Below, in pieces: positions 1-9,306 of a stretch of DNA of 64,000 nt (position 1 is its first letter; each line of letters begins with the position of its first letter). Below the pieces are notes generated by a model. It was given only the letters and a program-made list of their open reading frames with translations, ran no database searches and was not told the origin of the DNA. This DNA is from Streptomyces lanatus (GTDB lineage Bacteria; Actinomycetota; Actinomycetes; Streptomycetales; Streptomycetaceae): assembly GCF_014655715.1 (NCBI RefSeq), contig NZ_BNBM01000006.1, forward strand, positions 418,484-482,483, given 5' to 3'. A program made the position numbers and the translations under genes.

Positions 1-83
1 CGCATTGCCTCCGACCGGCTCTCACCGATCGGCGCGAGCACCAGCCTACCTGATCCACAAGAGTGGTCCGGACGGCGATGCAG

Positions 84-155
84 AGCGGGTGACAGGAATT
101 GCACACTGCGCCTTCCCCCTGGAAGGGGGATGTTCTACTACTGAACTACACCCGC
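84..155 (-). tRNA. tRNA-Gly (TCC)
   Basis: The minus strand folds into a cloverleaf whose acceptor arms are GCGGGTG and CACCCGC. The anticodon loop CTTCCAG places anticodon TCC between a run of C and a run of G. The T loop reads TTCCTGT within GCAATTCC. The length of 72 nt is normal for tRNA-Gly. CCA is not encoded. Confidence 0.93.
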
Positions 156-265
156 ATGCTCGGCGAGCTGGGCTTTTCTGCCCCGCCCGGCGGCGTGCTC
201 CAGACATTAGCTGATCAGCAGGGGGGTAGCGCAAGTCGGTTGTCGCACCGGCCCAAGTCGGCCGC

Positions 266-293
266 CCTCAGGGCCCGCTGACGGCCCCTGAGG
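266..293 (-). terminator. Possible terminator of the lsr2-like gene
   Basis: CCTCAGGG at 266-273 pairs with CCCTGAGG at 286-293, about 20 nt past the stop codon of the lsr2-like gene on the minus strand. There is no U-tract, which is common for Streptomyces hairpin terminators. Confidence 0.45.
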
Positions 294-313
294 ACATGGC
301 CATGCCGGTCCCC

Positions 314-631
314 TCACTGTGCCGAGGCGAACGCCTCGTAGACCTTCTTGGGGATGCGGCCGCGGGCCGGCACCTCCATCTTGTTGGCCTGCGCCCAGGC
401 GCGGACGGCCGCCGGGTCGGGGGCGACCTCCGTCTGCTTGTACGCCTTGCCTGACTTCGACCGCTTGCGGCCGGCTTCCACGTAGGGCGCGAGCGCCTTA
501 CGCAGTTTCTTGGCATTGGCTTCATTCAGGTCGATCTCGTACGACTTGCCGTCGAGTCCGAAGGCGATCGTTTCCGCCGCTTCTGAGCCGTCGATGTCGT
601 CAAAGAGAGTGACCACGACCTTCTGCGCCAC
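314..631 (-). CDS. lsrL: Lsr2-family nucleoid-associated protein (LsrL-like)
   Basis: This 105-residue protein is a full-length Lsr2 homologue, an H-NS-like protein that bridges AT-rich DNA and silences horizontally acquired genes. The N-terminal dimerisation part begins AQKVVVTLFDDID. A basic linker lies at about residues 54-65. The C-terminal DNA-binding domain carries the RGR hook at residues 90-92. I chose the GTG start at 629-631 because the upstream in-frame extension is unlike the family and GTG-AQKVVV is the usual N-terminus. Streptomyces encodes two paralogues; the position beside purS matches the one I recall as LsrL rather than the primary Lsr2. It is transcribed divergently from purS. 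Confidence 0.9.
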   Translation of the reverse strand: MAQKVVVTLFDDIDGSEAAETIAFGLDGKSYEIDLNEANAKKLRKALAPYVEAGRKRSKSGKAYKQTEVAPDPAAVRAWAQANKMEVPARGRIPKKVYEAFASAQ

Positions 632-923
632 GAATATCGGTCCCTTCGTACGGCACGCTGACAATTCATTTGTACCGTGCCGGGCAATGTAATGTGAAGC
701 TCGACTAAATCCTTCCGCGTGTCCGATGCGCAATAGGTATCAGGTGTCGATCCGGGATCTTTTCCGGAACTTTTCATCGACAGACACCCTCCTGTCCGCC
801 CGTGACAGCCATCACGTAGATTCCTACAAGTCGACGCGCGTAGAAATTTTGTGCAGGTAGTCTGAAACCACTGCGAGAACCTGCTGCAGGAACCTGCTCA
901 GCACCACACCACCGGGAGTGCAC
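632..923. other. Divergent promoter region, lsrL / purS
   Basis: This 292-bp intergenic stretch separates the divergent lsr2-like gene and the purine operon. It is clearly more AT-rich than its surroundings. It should hold both promoters. I do not see a convincing operator palindrome or riboswitch. Confidence 0.4.
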
Positions 924-1187
924 GTGGCACGCGTCGTAGTCGACGTCATGCTCAAGCCGGAGATCCTCGACCCCCAGGGCCAGGCGGTGCAGCGCGCACT
1001 GCCGCGGCTGGGATTCGAAGGCATCTCCGACGTACGTCAGGGAAAGCGTTTCGAACTGGAAGTTGACGGGCCGGTCGACGAGGCCGCGCTCGCCCGCATC
1101 CACGATCTTGCGGAATCCTTCCTCGCCAACACCGTGATCGAGGACTTCACCGTCAAGGTCGAGGAAGTCGCGGAGGCCGCGAAGTGA
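924..1187 (+). CDS. purS: Phosphoribosylformylglycinamidine synthase subunit PurS
   Basis: PurS is the small structural subunit that bridges PurL and the glutaminase PurQ in the three-part FGAM synthase of Gram-positive bacteria. The enzyme catalyses step four of de novo purine synthesis. The 87-residue product begins MARVVVDVMLKPEILDP and matches the family in length and motif. An earlier in-frame GTG lies at 918, but GTG 924 gives the standard N-terminus and has GGGAG five bases upstream. The stop codon overlaps the purQ start as GTGA, so translation of purS and purQ is probably coupled. Confidence 0.95.
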   Translation: MARVVVDVMLKPEILDPQGQAVQRALPRLGFEGISDVRQGKRFELEVDGPVDEAALARIHDLAESFLANTVIEDFTVKVEEVAEAAK

Positions 1188-1864
1188 CCGCTCGTATTGG
1201 CGTCGTCACTTTCCCGGGAAGTCTCGATGACCGGGACACCCAGCGCGCGATCCGCCTCGCGGGGGCCGAACCGGTCGCCCTGTGGCACAAGGACAAGGAC
1301 CTCAAGCAGGTCGACGCCGTGGTGCTGCCCGGCGGTTTCTCCTACGGCGACTATCTGCGGGCCGGCGCCATCTCCCGCTTCTCGCCGGTGATGGAGACGG
1401 TCATCGAGCAGGCGAAGGCGGGCCTTCCCGTCCTCGGTATCTGCAATGGCTTCCAGGTCCTCACCGAGGCCCATCTCCTCCCGGGCGGGATGCTCGGCAA
1501 TGACCACCTGCACTTCATCTGCCGCGACCAGAAGCTGCGGGTGGAGAACGCGGACACCGCCTGGACCGCCGACTACACGGCCGGCCAGGAGATCCACATC
1601 CCGCTGAAGAACATGGACGGCCGCTATGTGGCCGACCAGTACACGCTGGACAAGCTGGAGGGAGAGGGCCGGGTCGCGTTCCGGTACCTCGACTTCAATC
1701 CGAACGGCTCGCTCAACGACATCGCCGGCATCACCAACGAGGCCGGGAACGTCGTAGGCCTCATGCCGCACCCGGAGCACGCCGTGGAGCCCCTCATCGG
1801 GTCCGGCCGCACCGACGGCCTTCCCTTCTTCACCTCGATCCTCAAGAAGCTGGTCAACGCATGA
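1184..1864 (+). CDS. purQ: FGAM synthase glutaminase subunit PurQ
   Basis: This class I glutamine amidotransferase subunit of FGAM synthase releases ammonia from glutamine and passes it to PurL. The product is 226 residues, the usual length. The nucleophile is C87 in GICNGFQ, and the His/Glu pair of the triad is H196 and E198 in PHPEHA near the C-terminus. The GTG start overlaps the purS stop, and its own TGA overlaps the purL ATG as ATGA. purSQL is therefore a tightly coupled operon. Confidence 0.97.
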   Translation: MTARIGVVTFPGSLDDRDTQRAIRLAGAEPVALWHKDKDLKQVDAVVLPGGFSYGDYLRAGAISRFSPVMETVIEQAKAGLPVLGICNGFQVLTEAHLLPGGMLGNDHLHFICRDQKLRVENADTAWTADYTAGQEIHIPLKNMDGRYVADQYTLDKLEGEGRVAFRYLDFNPNGSLNDIAGITNEAGNVVGLMPHPEHAVEPLIGSGRTDGLPFFTSILKKLVNA

Positions 1865-4119
1865 GCCGGACGCCTCTGGACACGGTCGAGCACGCGGCCG
1901 CGACCCCCGACGTCGAGCTGCCCTGGGCCGAACTCGGCCTGAAGAAGGACGAGTACGAGCGGGTCGTGGAGATCCTCGGCCGCCGCCCGACCGGCGCTGA
2001 GCTCGCCATGTACTCGGTCATGTGGTCCGAGCACTGCTCGTACAAGTCCTCGAAGGTCCACCTCCGCCAGTTCGGCGAGAAGGCCCCGCAGAGCGACGCG
2101 CTGCTCGTGGGCATCGGTGAGAACGCCGGTGTGGTGGACGTCGGCCAGGGTTACGCGGTCACCTTCAAGGTCGAGTCGCACAACCACCCGTCGTACGTGG
2201 AGCCCTACCAGGGCGCTGCCACGGGCGTCGGCGGCATCGTGCGCGACATCATCGCGATGGGGGCCAGGCCGGTCGCCGTCGTGGACCCGCTGCGCTTCGG
2301 CGCGGCCGACCACCCCGACACCAAGCGGGTGCTCCCCGGTGTCGTCGCCGGCATCGGCGGCTACGGCAACTGCCTGGGCCTGCCCAACATCGGCGGCGAG
2401 GTCGTCTTCGACGCCTGCTACCAGGGCAACCCGCTGGTCAACGCCGGTGCCATCGGCGTCATGCGGCACGAGGACATCCACCTCGCGAAGGCGTCCGGCG
2501 CGGGCAACAAGGTCATCCTGTACGGGGCCCGTACGGGTGGTGACGGCATCGGTGGTGCCTCCATCCTCGCCTCCGAGACCTTCGACGACGCCAAGCCCTC
2601 CAAGCGCCCCGCCGTCCAGGTCGGCGACCCCTTCCAGGAGAAGCTGCTCATCGAGTGCACCCTGGAGGCGTTCGCCGAGAAGCTGGTCGTCGGCATCCAG
2701 GACCTGGGCGCGGCGGGCCTGTCGTGCGCCACGTCCGAGCTGGCCTCGAACGGCTCCGGCGGCATGCGCGTGACCCTGGACGACGTCCCGCTGCGCGACT
2801 CGACCCTCTCTCCCGAGGAAATCCTCATGAGTGAGTCGCAGGAGCGCATGTGCGCGGTCGTCGAGCCGGAGAAGGTCGGCCGGTTCCTGGAGATCTGCGA
2901 GAAGTGGGACGTCATCGCCACCGTCATCGGTGAGGTGACCGACGGCGACCGCCTGGAGATCTACTGGCACGGCGGCAAGATCGTCGACGTCGACCCGCGC
3001 ACGGTGGCGCACGAGGGCCCGGTCTACGAGCGCCCGTACGCGCGCCCGGCATGGCAGGACGCCCTCCAGGCGGACGACGGCAACAAGCTGCCGCGCCCCG
3101 CGACGTCCGACGAGCTCAAGGACCAGGTCCGCAAGCTGGTCGGCTCCCCGAACCAGGCCTCCAAGAAGTGGATCACGTCCCAGTACGACCACTTCGTGCA
3201 GGGCAACACGGTGCTGGCCCAGCCCGAGGACTCGGGCATGATCCGCATCGACGAGGAGACCGGCCTCGGCGTCGCCATCGCGACGGACGGCAATGGCCGG
3301 TACGCCAAGCTGGACCCGTACACGGGCGCCCAGCTGGCCCTCGCCGAGGCCTACCGCAATGTCGCCACGACCGGCGCCAAGCCGCTCGCGGTCTCCGACT
3401 GCCTGAACTTCGGCTCCCCCGAGGACCCGGCGGTGATGTGGCAGTTCGCGGAGGCGGTACGCGGTCTCGCGGACGCCTGCCAGCAGCTCGGCACCCCGGT
3501 GACCGGCGGCAATGTCTCCCTCTACAACCAGACGGGCGAGGCGGCCATCCACCCGACGCCGGTCGTGGCAGTGCTGGGCGTCATCGACGACGTCGCGCGC
3601 CGCACGCCGGTCGCCTTCCAGGAGGAGGGCCAGCTGCTCTACCTCCTCGGCGACACGCGTGAGGAGTTCAGCGGCTCGGCCTGGTCCCAGGTGATCCACG
3701 ATCACCTCGGCGGACTGCCCCCGGCCGTGGACCTGGAGCGTGAGCGCCTGCTCGCCGAGATCCTGATCTCCGCCTCCCGCGACGGCATGATCGACTCCGC
3801 GCACGACCTGTCCGACGGCGGCCTCGTCCAGGCGGTCGTCGAGTCGGCGCTGCTCGGCGGCAAGGGCGCGCGTCTGGTCGTACCGGACGGGCTCGACGCG
3901 TTCACCTTCCTCTTCTCCGAGTCGGCGGGCCGCGCGGTCGTCGCCGTCCCGCGCTCCGAGGAACTCCGTTTCAACGACATGTGCGGTGCCCGGGGCCTGC
4001 CGGCCACCCGCATCGGCGTCGTCGACGGCGACTCGGTGGAACTGCAGGGCGAGTTCGCACTGCCCCTGGAGGAACTGCGCGAACTGCACGAGGCACCGAT
4101 CCCGGCACTGCTGGCCTGA
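1861..4119 (+). CDS. purL: FGAM synthase large subunit PurL
   Basis: PurL is the ATP-dependent synthetase subunit that converts FGAR plus ammonia to FGAM in the cytoplasm. The 752-residue length is that of the small, multi-subunit PurL, not the 1300-residue fused enzyme of enterobacteria. Features include the SHNHPS motif, the repeated AIRS-type glycine-rich segments (GAATGVGGI; DLGAAGLSCATSE) and a second half-repeat starting near residue 420. It is third in the operon, with ATGA overlap to purQ, and is followed by a strong terminator hairpin. Confidence 0.97.
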   Translation: MSRTPLDTVEHAAATPDVELPWAELGLKKDEYERVVEILGRRPTGAELAMYSVMWSEHCSYKSSKVHLRQFGEKAPQSDALLVGIGENAGVVDVGQGYAVTFKVESHNHPSYVEPYQGAATGVGGIVRDIIAMGARPVAVVDPLRFGAADHPDTKRVLPGVVAGIGGYGNCLGLPNIGGEVVFDACYQGNPLVNAGAIGVMRHEDIHLAKASGAGNKVILYGARTGGDGIGGASILASETFDDAKPSKRPAVQVGDPFQEKLLIECTLEAFAEKLVVGIQDLGAAGLSCATSELASNGSGGMRVTLDDVPLRDSTLSPEEILMSESQERMCAVVEPEKVGRFLEICEKWDVIATVIGEVTDGDRLEIYWHGGKIVDVDPRTVAHEGPVYERPYARPAWQDALQADDGNKLPRPATSDELKDQVRKLVGSPNQASKKWITSQYDHFVQGNTVLAQPEDSGMIRIDEETGLGVAIATDGNGRYAKLDPYTGAQLALAEAYRNVATTGAKPLAVSDCLNFGSPEDPAVMWQFAEAVRGLADACQQLGTPVTGGNVSLYNQTGEAAIHPTPVVAVLGVIDDVARRTPVAFQEEGQLLYLLGDTREEFSGSAWSQVIHDHLGGLPPAVDLERERLLAEILISASRDGMIDSAHDLSDGGLVQAVVESALLGGKGARLVVPDGLDAFTFLFSESAGRAVVAVPRSEELRFNDMCGARGLPATRIGVVDGDSVELQGEFALPLEELRELHEAPIPALLA

Positions 4120-4131
4120 CGCGAGCAGGGG

Positions 4132-4170
4132 CCCCGCTCATCCGGAAGTCGCCGGGTGAGCGGGGTTCTT
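4132..4170 (+). terminator. purSQL operon terminator
   Basis: The arms are 4132-4145 and 4152-4165, essentially perfect with one G-T pair, around a 6-nt loop. A short T-rich tail (TTCTT) follows. It starts 13 nt after the purL stop. Confidence 0.85.
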
Positions 4171-4328
4171 CGTTTCCGGATTCCCGGGTATTTGCTGCGC
4201 ATGCCGACGGAGGTGCGGATCGAGCACGCCACGGCCGAGCCCTCGTCCGGGACGCGGCGCAGACCCGCGCCTCGATCGTCCGCATGGAGTGCGTCGCCGA
4301 ACATCCGCAGAACCGTAGAGTCAGGCCC

Positions 4329-4829
4329 GTGAGCCTCGAACAACGTGTCGCCGACCTTGAGCGACGGCTGGCAGTGCTGGAGAGCGTCCAGCAGACCGCG
4401 CCCCGCCTGGGTGAGGGGGACTTCTGGGCCCTGCAAGGGTTCAAGGAGCAGCTCGCCGAGCTGGGCGCGGCCGACGGCGGGGTGCTGTTCACCGGCGCGG
4501 TGCGGCTGCCGACCGGGGAACGGTACGAGTGGCAGCACGGCGCGCTGGCCGAGGGCCTGCTGGACGCCGACTGGACCGAGTCCGCCGAGTCGTTCGCGGC
4601 GCTCGGGCACCCGGTCCGGATGCGGCTGCTCCGCGAGATCATCGGCGGCCGGCGCACCGCGGCCGAACTCGCCGACCTGGACGAGGTCGGCACGACCGGC
4701 CAGATCTACCACCATCTGCGCCAACTGACCGGCGCGGGCTGGCTGCACACGACCGGCCGGGGACGCTACGAGGTGCCGCCGGGGCGGGTCGTACCCCTGC
4801 TGGTGGCCCTGTCGACGGCCCGCCCCTGA
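4329..4829 (+). CDS. ArsR-type winged-helix regulator
   Basis: The 166-residue protein has a short N-terminal coiled-coil-like segment (SLEQRVADLERRLAVLE). From about residue 95 it has a winged helix typical of ArsR/HTH_20 regulators: FAALGHPVRMRLLREI, then a recognition region containing TAAELADLDEVGTTGQIYHHL. I see no CxC metal site, so it is probably not a metal sensor; its ligand is unknown. The GTG start is 8 nt after a TAGAGT -10 hexamer with no Shine-Dalgarno sequence, suggesting a leaderless message. It lies 52 bp upstream of the maleylpyruvate isomerase-type gene, a possible partner or target. Confidence 0.78.
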   Translation: MSLEQRVADLERRLAVLESVQQTAPRLGEGDFWALQGFKEQLAELGAADGGVLFTGAVRLPTGERYEWQHGALAEGLLDADWTESAESFAALGHPVRMRLLREIIGGRRTAAELADLDEVGTTGQIYHHLRQLTGAGWLHTTGRGRYEVPPGRVVPLLVALSTARP

Positions 4830-4881
4830 GCACGGTGAGTGCGGAATCCGTACGATCACCGACCTCGCATACGCTGCCCCT

Positions 4882-5679
4882 ATGCCGCCGGCCAAGAAGC
4901 GCCCCCGCACCTATGACCCCGCCAAGATCCGCACCGCGATCCTCGCCCAGTTCGGGAACGTACGACAGGCCGTACGCACCCTGACCCCCGGGCAACTCGC
5001 GCTGCCCACCCGCCTCGGGGACTGGACCGTACGGGAGCTGGCGGCGCACCTGACCATGGCCGTGGAGACCGTCAGCCGCAATCTCGACCGCGACGAGCCG
5101 GCCAAGCCCGAACTCGCCCTCCTGGACTGGCCGTCCGCCACCGCCGCCCGCGCCGCCGACATCGCGGACGGCACCCGCGACCTGGCAGCGGCCAACCCCG
5201 ATCTCGACGCCCTGTACGCCCGCACCGAGGATCGCTTCACCCAATACCTCGCGGACGCACCCGGCGACCGTCTCCTCGCCACCCGCACCGGCGCCATGCC
5301 CCTCGCCGACTACCTGGTCACCCGTACCGTCGAACTCGTCGTCCACACCGACGACCTGAACGCCGCCGTCCCCGGCCTAGACATCCCGTACGACCGCCAG
5401 GCCCTCGCCGCCTGCACCCGCCTCCTCGCCGACGCCCTCGCCGCGAAGGCACCCGGCGGCTCGACCGAGGTGCGGATCCCGCCGTACGCCGTCGTGCAGT
5501 GCGTGGAGGGGCCGAGGCACACCCGGGGCACCCCGCCCAATGTCGTCGAGACCGACCCGCTGACCTGGATCCGGCTCGCGACCGGGCGCGTGACCTGGCG
5601 GGACGCCCTCGCCGAGGCCAGGGTGAGCGCGAGCGGGGAGCGGGCGGACCTGGGCGGACTGCTGCCGCTCATGGGCTGA
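4882..5679 (+). CDS. Maleylpyruvate isomerase / sterol-carrier family protein (MDMPI-type)
   Basis: The 265-residue product looks like a mycothiol-dependent maleylpyruvate isomerase N-terminal (DinB-like four-helix) domain followed by a sterol-carrier-like C-terminal domain. The N-terminal part shows LGDWTVRELAAHLTMAVE, with the family's conserved W and H, and VVHTDDL at about residues 152-158, both normally metal-site regions. The substrate is unknown; family members act in mycothiol-dependent chemistry, so that is inferred only. The ATG is 7 nt after a TACGCT -10-like hexamer, again suggesting a leaderless start. No operon partner follows. Confidence 0.75.
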   Translation: MPPAKKRPRTYDPAKIRTAILAQFGNVRQAVRTLTPGQLALPTRLGDWTVRELAAHLTMAVETVSRNLDRDEPAKPELALLDWPSATAARAADIADGTRDLAAANPDLDALYARTEDRFTQYLADAPGDRLLATRTGAMPLADYLVTRTVELVVHTDDLNAAVPGLDIPYDRQALAACTRLLADALAAKAPGGSTEVRIPPYAVVQCVEGPRHTRGTPPNVVETDPLTWIRLATGRVTWRDALAEARVSASGERADLGGLLPLMG

Positions 5680-5746
5680 CACGCAGCGAGCGACCGGTTA
5701 GCACCCGTAAGCGGAACCGGTCCCGCGCCCCTCCCGTCCCACCGGC

Positions 5747-6532
5747 ATGGACACACTCGGCATGGACACAAAGCGCCTGGCAGCCCTCGCCGTGCTCACC
5801 CTCCTCCCGCTCGCCGCCGCCTGCGGCAGCGAGGACTCGGGAAGCGGATCGGTCGGTCCCGGGGCCGCGGCCTCCGTCACCGGCGCCTACTGGACCGTGG
5901 ACGACATCACCGTCGACGGCAAGAAGAGCGCCGCCCCGGACAGCGCCTATCTGCGCGTCGCCGACGGCGGCAAGGTCAAGGGCAACCTCGGCTGCAACAA
6001 CTTCGGCGCCGACGCCGCCTTCGCCGACAGCCACGTCACCTTCGATCAGATGCAGTCGACCGAGATGGCCTGCGAGGGCGTCCCGGGCAGCTTCGAGCAG
6101 ACCCTCGCCCGCACCCTCGTCGACGGCGACCTCTCCGCCGAGGTCGACGGCGACAAGCTCACCCTCACCACCGCGGACGGCGACCGCATCGCGCTGAGCA
6201 AGCAGGAGGCCGCCCCGCTCAAGGGCACGAAGTGGACCATCACCAGCCCCGACACCGGCGGCAAGGCCCACCTCACCATCGACGCGAAGACCGGAGCCGT
6301 CAGCGGCAGCCTCGGCTGCAACAAGGTGAAGGCCGATGCGACGATCCGCGACGGCAGTATCACCCTCGGCACCGCGTCCACCACGCGAATGATGTGCGAC
6401 ACCTCACTCATGAAGACGGAGAAGACCCTCCTGGGCCTCTTCGACAGCACGGTGAAATACACGATCGATCACCGCAACATCACTCTGACCAGCGAAAACG
6501 GCGAGCATGTGAACGCGACCGCCACGGAGTGA
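5747..6532 (+). CDS. Secreted META-domain lipoprotein with two META repeats
   Basis: The 261-residue product is an exported lipoprotein with signal LAALAVLTLLPLAAAC, where the lipobox Cys becomes the acylated N-terminus. Two META/HslJ-like domains follow. Each has a core WTVDDI or WTITSP opening and the motif LGCN(N/K), at about residues 82-88 and 189-195, plus a later MxC. Such domains are linked to heat-shock or envelope functions, with unclear biochemistry. Two ATGs lie in a short direct repeat, at 5747 and 5762; the second gives a more typical signal peptide. It sits alone upstream of purF. Confidence 0.8.
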   Translation: MDTLGMDTKRLAALAVLTLLPLAAACGSEDSGSGSVGPGAAASVTGAYWTVDDITVDGKKSAAPDSAYLRVADGGKVKGNLGCNNFGADAAFADSHVTFDQMQSTEMACEGVPGSFEQTLARTLVDGDLSAEVDGDKLTLTTADGDRIALSKQEAAPLKGTKWTITSPDTGGKAHLTIDAKTGAVSGSLGCNKVKADATIRDGSITLGTASTTRMMCDTSLMKTEKTLLGLFDSTVKYTIDHRNITLTSENGEHVNATATE

Positions 6533-6556
6533 TCGTTTACGGTCGCGTATCCCCAA

Positions 6557-6586
6557 TTCGGACCAGTGGTCGATCTCGCCTACACT
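6557..6586 (+). promoter_or_regulatory. Candidate purF promoter, leaderless
   Basis: TTCGGA (6557-6562) and TACACT (6581-6586) are separated by 18 bp. The -10 ends 7 nt before the purF GTG, so transcription would begin at or next to the start codon. Confidence 0.5.
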
Positions 6587-6593
6587 CGGTGGC

Positions 6594-8123
6594 GTGCCAC
6601 GTGGTGACGGTCGACTCAATCACGATCTGCTCCCCGCCGAGAAAGGCCCCCAGGACGCGTGTGGCGTCTTCGGTGTCTGGGCTCCGGGTGAAGAGGTCGC
6701 AAAGCTCACGTACTTCGGGCTCTACGCCCTCCAGCATCGGGGCCAGGAATCCGCGGGTATCGCGGTCAGCAACGGCTCCCAGATCCTCGTCTTCAAGGAC
6801 ATGGGCCTCGTCTCCCAGGTCTTCGACGAGACCTCCCTCGGTTCGCTCCAGGGTCATATCGCGGTGGGCCACGCCCGCTACTCGACGACCGGCGCCTCCG
6901 TCTGGGAGAACGCGCAGCCGACGTTCCGTGCCACCGCGCACGGCTCCATCGCGCTCGGCCACAACGGCAACCTGGTCAACACCGCCCAGCTCGCCGAGAT
7001 GGTCGCCGACCTGCCCAAGCAGGAGGGCGGCCGCACCCCGCGCGTCGCGGCCACCAACGACACCGACCTGCTGACCGCGCTGCTCGCGGCCCAGGTCGAC
7101 GAGGACGGCAAGCCGCTGACCATCGAGGACGCGGCCCACCAGGTCCTCCCGCAGGTCAAGGGCGCCTTCTCCCTCGTCTTCATGGACGAGAACACCCTCT
7201 ACGCGGCCCGTGACCCGCAGGGCATCCGCCCGCTGGTTCTCGGCCGCCTGGAGCGCGGCTGGGTCGTGGCCTCCGAGTCCGCCGCCCTCGACATCTGCGG
7301 CGCCAGCTTCGTCCGCGAGGTCGAGCCGGGCGAGTTCGTCGCCATCGACGAGAACGGCCTGCGCACCTCCCGATTCGCGGAAGCGAAGCCCAAGGGCTGT
7401 GTCTTCGAGTACGTGTATCTGGCCCGCCCCGACACCGACATCGCCGGCCGGAACGTCTACCTCTCCCGCGTGGAGATGGGCCGCAAGCTCGCCAAGGAAG
7501 CCCCGGTCGACGCCGACCTGGTCATAGCGACCCCGGAATCCGGCACTCCGGCCGCGATCGGTTACGCGGAGGCGTCCGGCATCCCCTTCGGTGCCGGTCT
7601 GGTGAAGAACGCGTATGTCGGCCGTACGTTCATCCAGCCCTCGCAGACCATCCGCCAGCTCGGCATCCGTCTGAAGCTGAACCCGCTGAAGGAAGTCATC
7701 AAGGGCAAGCGGCTGGTCGTCGTCGACGACTCGATCGTGCGCGGCAACACCCAGCGAGCGCTCGTGCGGATGCTCCGCGAGGCCGGGGCCGCCGAGGTCC
7801 ACATCCGGATCTCCTCGCCGCCCGTGAAGTGGCCCTGCTTCTTCGGCATCGACTTCGCCACCCGCGCCGAGCTCATCGCCAACGGCATGTCGATCGAGGA
7901 GATCGGCACCTCGCTGGGCGCCGACTCGCTCTCGTACATCTCCATCGACGGCATGATCGAGGCGACCACCATCGCCAAGCCGAACCTCTGCCGCGCCTGC
8001 TTCGACGGCGAGTACCCGATGGACCTCCCGGACCCCGAGCTGCTCGGCAAGCAGCTCCTGGAGACCGAGCTGGCCGCCGGTCCGGCAGCCACGGCCGCGG
8101 CCGACGCGATCCGTCGCCCGTAA
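6594..8123 (+). CDS. purF: Amidophosphoribosyltransferase PurF
   Basis: PurF catalyses the committed step of purine synthesis, PRPP plus glutamine to phosphoribosylamine. The product is 509 residues. A 22-residue propeptide precedes the N-terminal nucleophile C23 in DACGVFGV, as in Bacillus-type iron-sulfur PurF, which is processed to expose this Cys. The glutaminase core contains YALQHRGQESAGI, and the phosphoribosyltransferase loop is VVVDDSIVRGNT at about residues 376-387. Late cysteines, including CRACFDG, are consistent with a 4Fe-4S cluster. purM begins 34 bp downstream and is probably co-transcribed. Confidence 0.97.
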   Translation: MPRGDGRLNHDLLPAEKGPQDACGVFGVWAPGEEVAKLTYFGLYALQHRGQESAGIAVSNGSQILVFKDMGLVSQVFDETSLGSLQGHIAVGHARYSTTGASVWENAQPTFRATAHGSIALGHNGNLVNTAQLAEMVADLPKQEGGRTPRVAATNDTDLLTALLAAQVDEDGKPLTIEDAAHQVLPQVKGAFSLVFMDENTLYAARDPQGIRPLVLGRLERGWVVASESAALDICGASFVREVEPGEFVAIDENGLRTSRFAEAKPKGCVFEYVYLARPDTDIAGRNVYLSRVEMGRKLAKEAPVDADLVIATPESGTPAAIGYAEASGIPFGAGLVKNAYVGRTFIQPSQTIRQLGIRLKLNPLKEVIKGKRLVVVDDSIVRGNTQRALVRMLREAGAAEVHIRISSPPVKWPCFFGIDFATRAELIANGMSIEEIGTSLGADSLSYISIDGMIEATTIAKPNLCRACFDGEYPMDLPDPELLGKQLLETELAAGPAATAAADAIRRP

Positions 8124-8157
8124 GCCCCGTAGAAACCAACCCGAAAGATCCCAGGCA

Positions 8158-9234
8158 ATGTCTGAGACCACCCCTGCCACAGGTGCTTCCTACGCGGCTG
8201 CCGGCGTCGACATCGAGGCGGGCGACCGCGCGGTCGAGCTGATGAAGGAGTGGGTGAAGAAGACGCAGCGCCCCGAGGTCCTCGGCGGCCTCGGCGGTTT
8301 CGCCGGCCTCTTCGACGCCTCCGCCCTCAAGCGCTACGAGCGTCCGCTCCTCGCCTCCGCCACCGACGGTGTCGGCACCAAGGTCGATGTCGCCCGCCAG
8401 CTGGGCGTGTACGACACCATCGGCCACGACCTGGTCGCCATGGTCATGGACGACATCGTGGTGTGCGGCGCCGAGCCGCTGTTCATGACCGACTACATCT
8501 GCGTCGGCAAGGTCCACCCCGAGCGGGTCGCCGCCATCGTCAAGGGCATCGCCGAGGGCTGTGTCCTCGCCGGCTGCGCTCTGGTCGGCGGCGAGACGGC
8601 CGAGCACCCGGGCCTGCTGGGCGCGGACGACTTCGACGTCGCCGGCGCCGGTACGGGCGTCGTGGAGGCCGACCGGCTGCTGGGCCCGGATCGCATCCGT
8701 ACGGGTGACACCGTGATCGCCATGGCGGCATCCGGCCTTCACTCGAACGGGTACTCGCTGGTCCGCCACGTGCTGCTCAACCAGGCCGGACTCGCCCTGG
8801 ACGCGCGGATCGAGGAACTCGGCCGCACCCTCGGCGAGGAGCTGCTGGAGCCGACGAAGATCTACTCCCTGGACTGCCTGGCCCTCACCCGCACCACCGA
8901 TGTGCACGCCTTCTCGCACATCACCGGCGGCGGTCTGGCCGCCAACCTGGCCCGGGTGATCCCGGACGGCCTGCACGCGACCGTCGACCGCTCCACCTGG
9001 ACCCCGGCCCCGATCTTCGACCTCGTCGGCAGGACGGGTCAGGTCGAGCGCCTGGAGCTGGAGAAGACCCTGAACATGGGCGTCGGCATGATCGCGATCG
9101 TCCCGGAGGAGTCCACCGACGCGGCCCTGGCGACACTGGCCGACCGGGGTGTGGACGCATGGGTCGCCGGCGAGATCACCGACCGGGGCGAGCACACCAC
9201 TGGTGCCGCCCTTGTCGGGGATTACGCAGGCTGA
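8158..9234 (+). CDS. purM: Phosphoribosylformylglycinamidine cyclo-ligase PurM (AIRS)
   Basis: PurM closes the imidazole ring of FGAM with ATP to give AIR, the step after PurL. The length of 358 residues is normal. Motifs include ATDGVGTK (about residues 63-70), the conserved metal/ATP segment MDDIVVCGAEPLFMTDY, and LVGGETAEHPG. The C-terminal glycine-rich HITGGGLAANLARV is also present. It follows purF on the same strand and ends before a long-loop hairpin shared with the convergent DUF3073 gene. Confidence 0.97.
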   Translation: MSETTPATGASYAAAGVDIEAGDRAVELMKEWVKKTQRPEVLGGLGGFAGLFDASALKRYERPLLASATDGVGTKVDVARQLGVYDTIGHDLVAMVMDDIVVCGAEPLFMTDYICVGKVHPERVAAIVKGIAEGCVLAGCALVGGETAEHPGLLGADDFDVAGAGTGVVEADRLLGPDRIRTGDTVIAMAASGLHSNGYSLVRHVLLNQAGLALDARIEELGRTLGEELLEPTKIYSLDCLALTRTTDVHAFSHITGGGLAANLARVIPDGLHATVDRSTWTPAPIFDLVGRTGQVERLELEKTLNMGVGMIAIVPEESTDAALATLADRGVDAWVAGEITDRGEHTTGAALVGDYAG

Positions 9235-9254
9235 GACCGCGAGAGCAGCGCAAA

Positions 9255-9289
9255 ACCCGGTCCGGCGGGGTAACCGCTCAGGACCGGGT
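9255..9289. terminator. Bidirectional terminator between purM and the DUF3073 gene
   Basis: ACCCGGTCC (9255-9263) and GGACCGGGT (9281-9289) form a perfect 9-bp stem around a 17-nt loop. It lies between two convergent genes. Confidence 0.6.
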
Positions 9290-9306
9290 CAGGCACTGCT
9301 GGGTAG

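Noticed and set aside
1624..4089. An 821-residue minus-strand frame opposite purL
   Set aside because: Purely antisense to a highly conserved purine gene, low complexity, no recognisable motifs.
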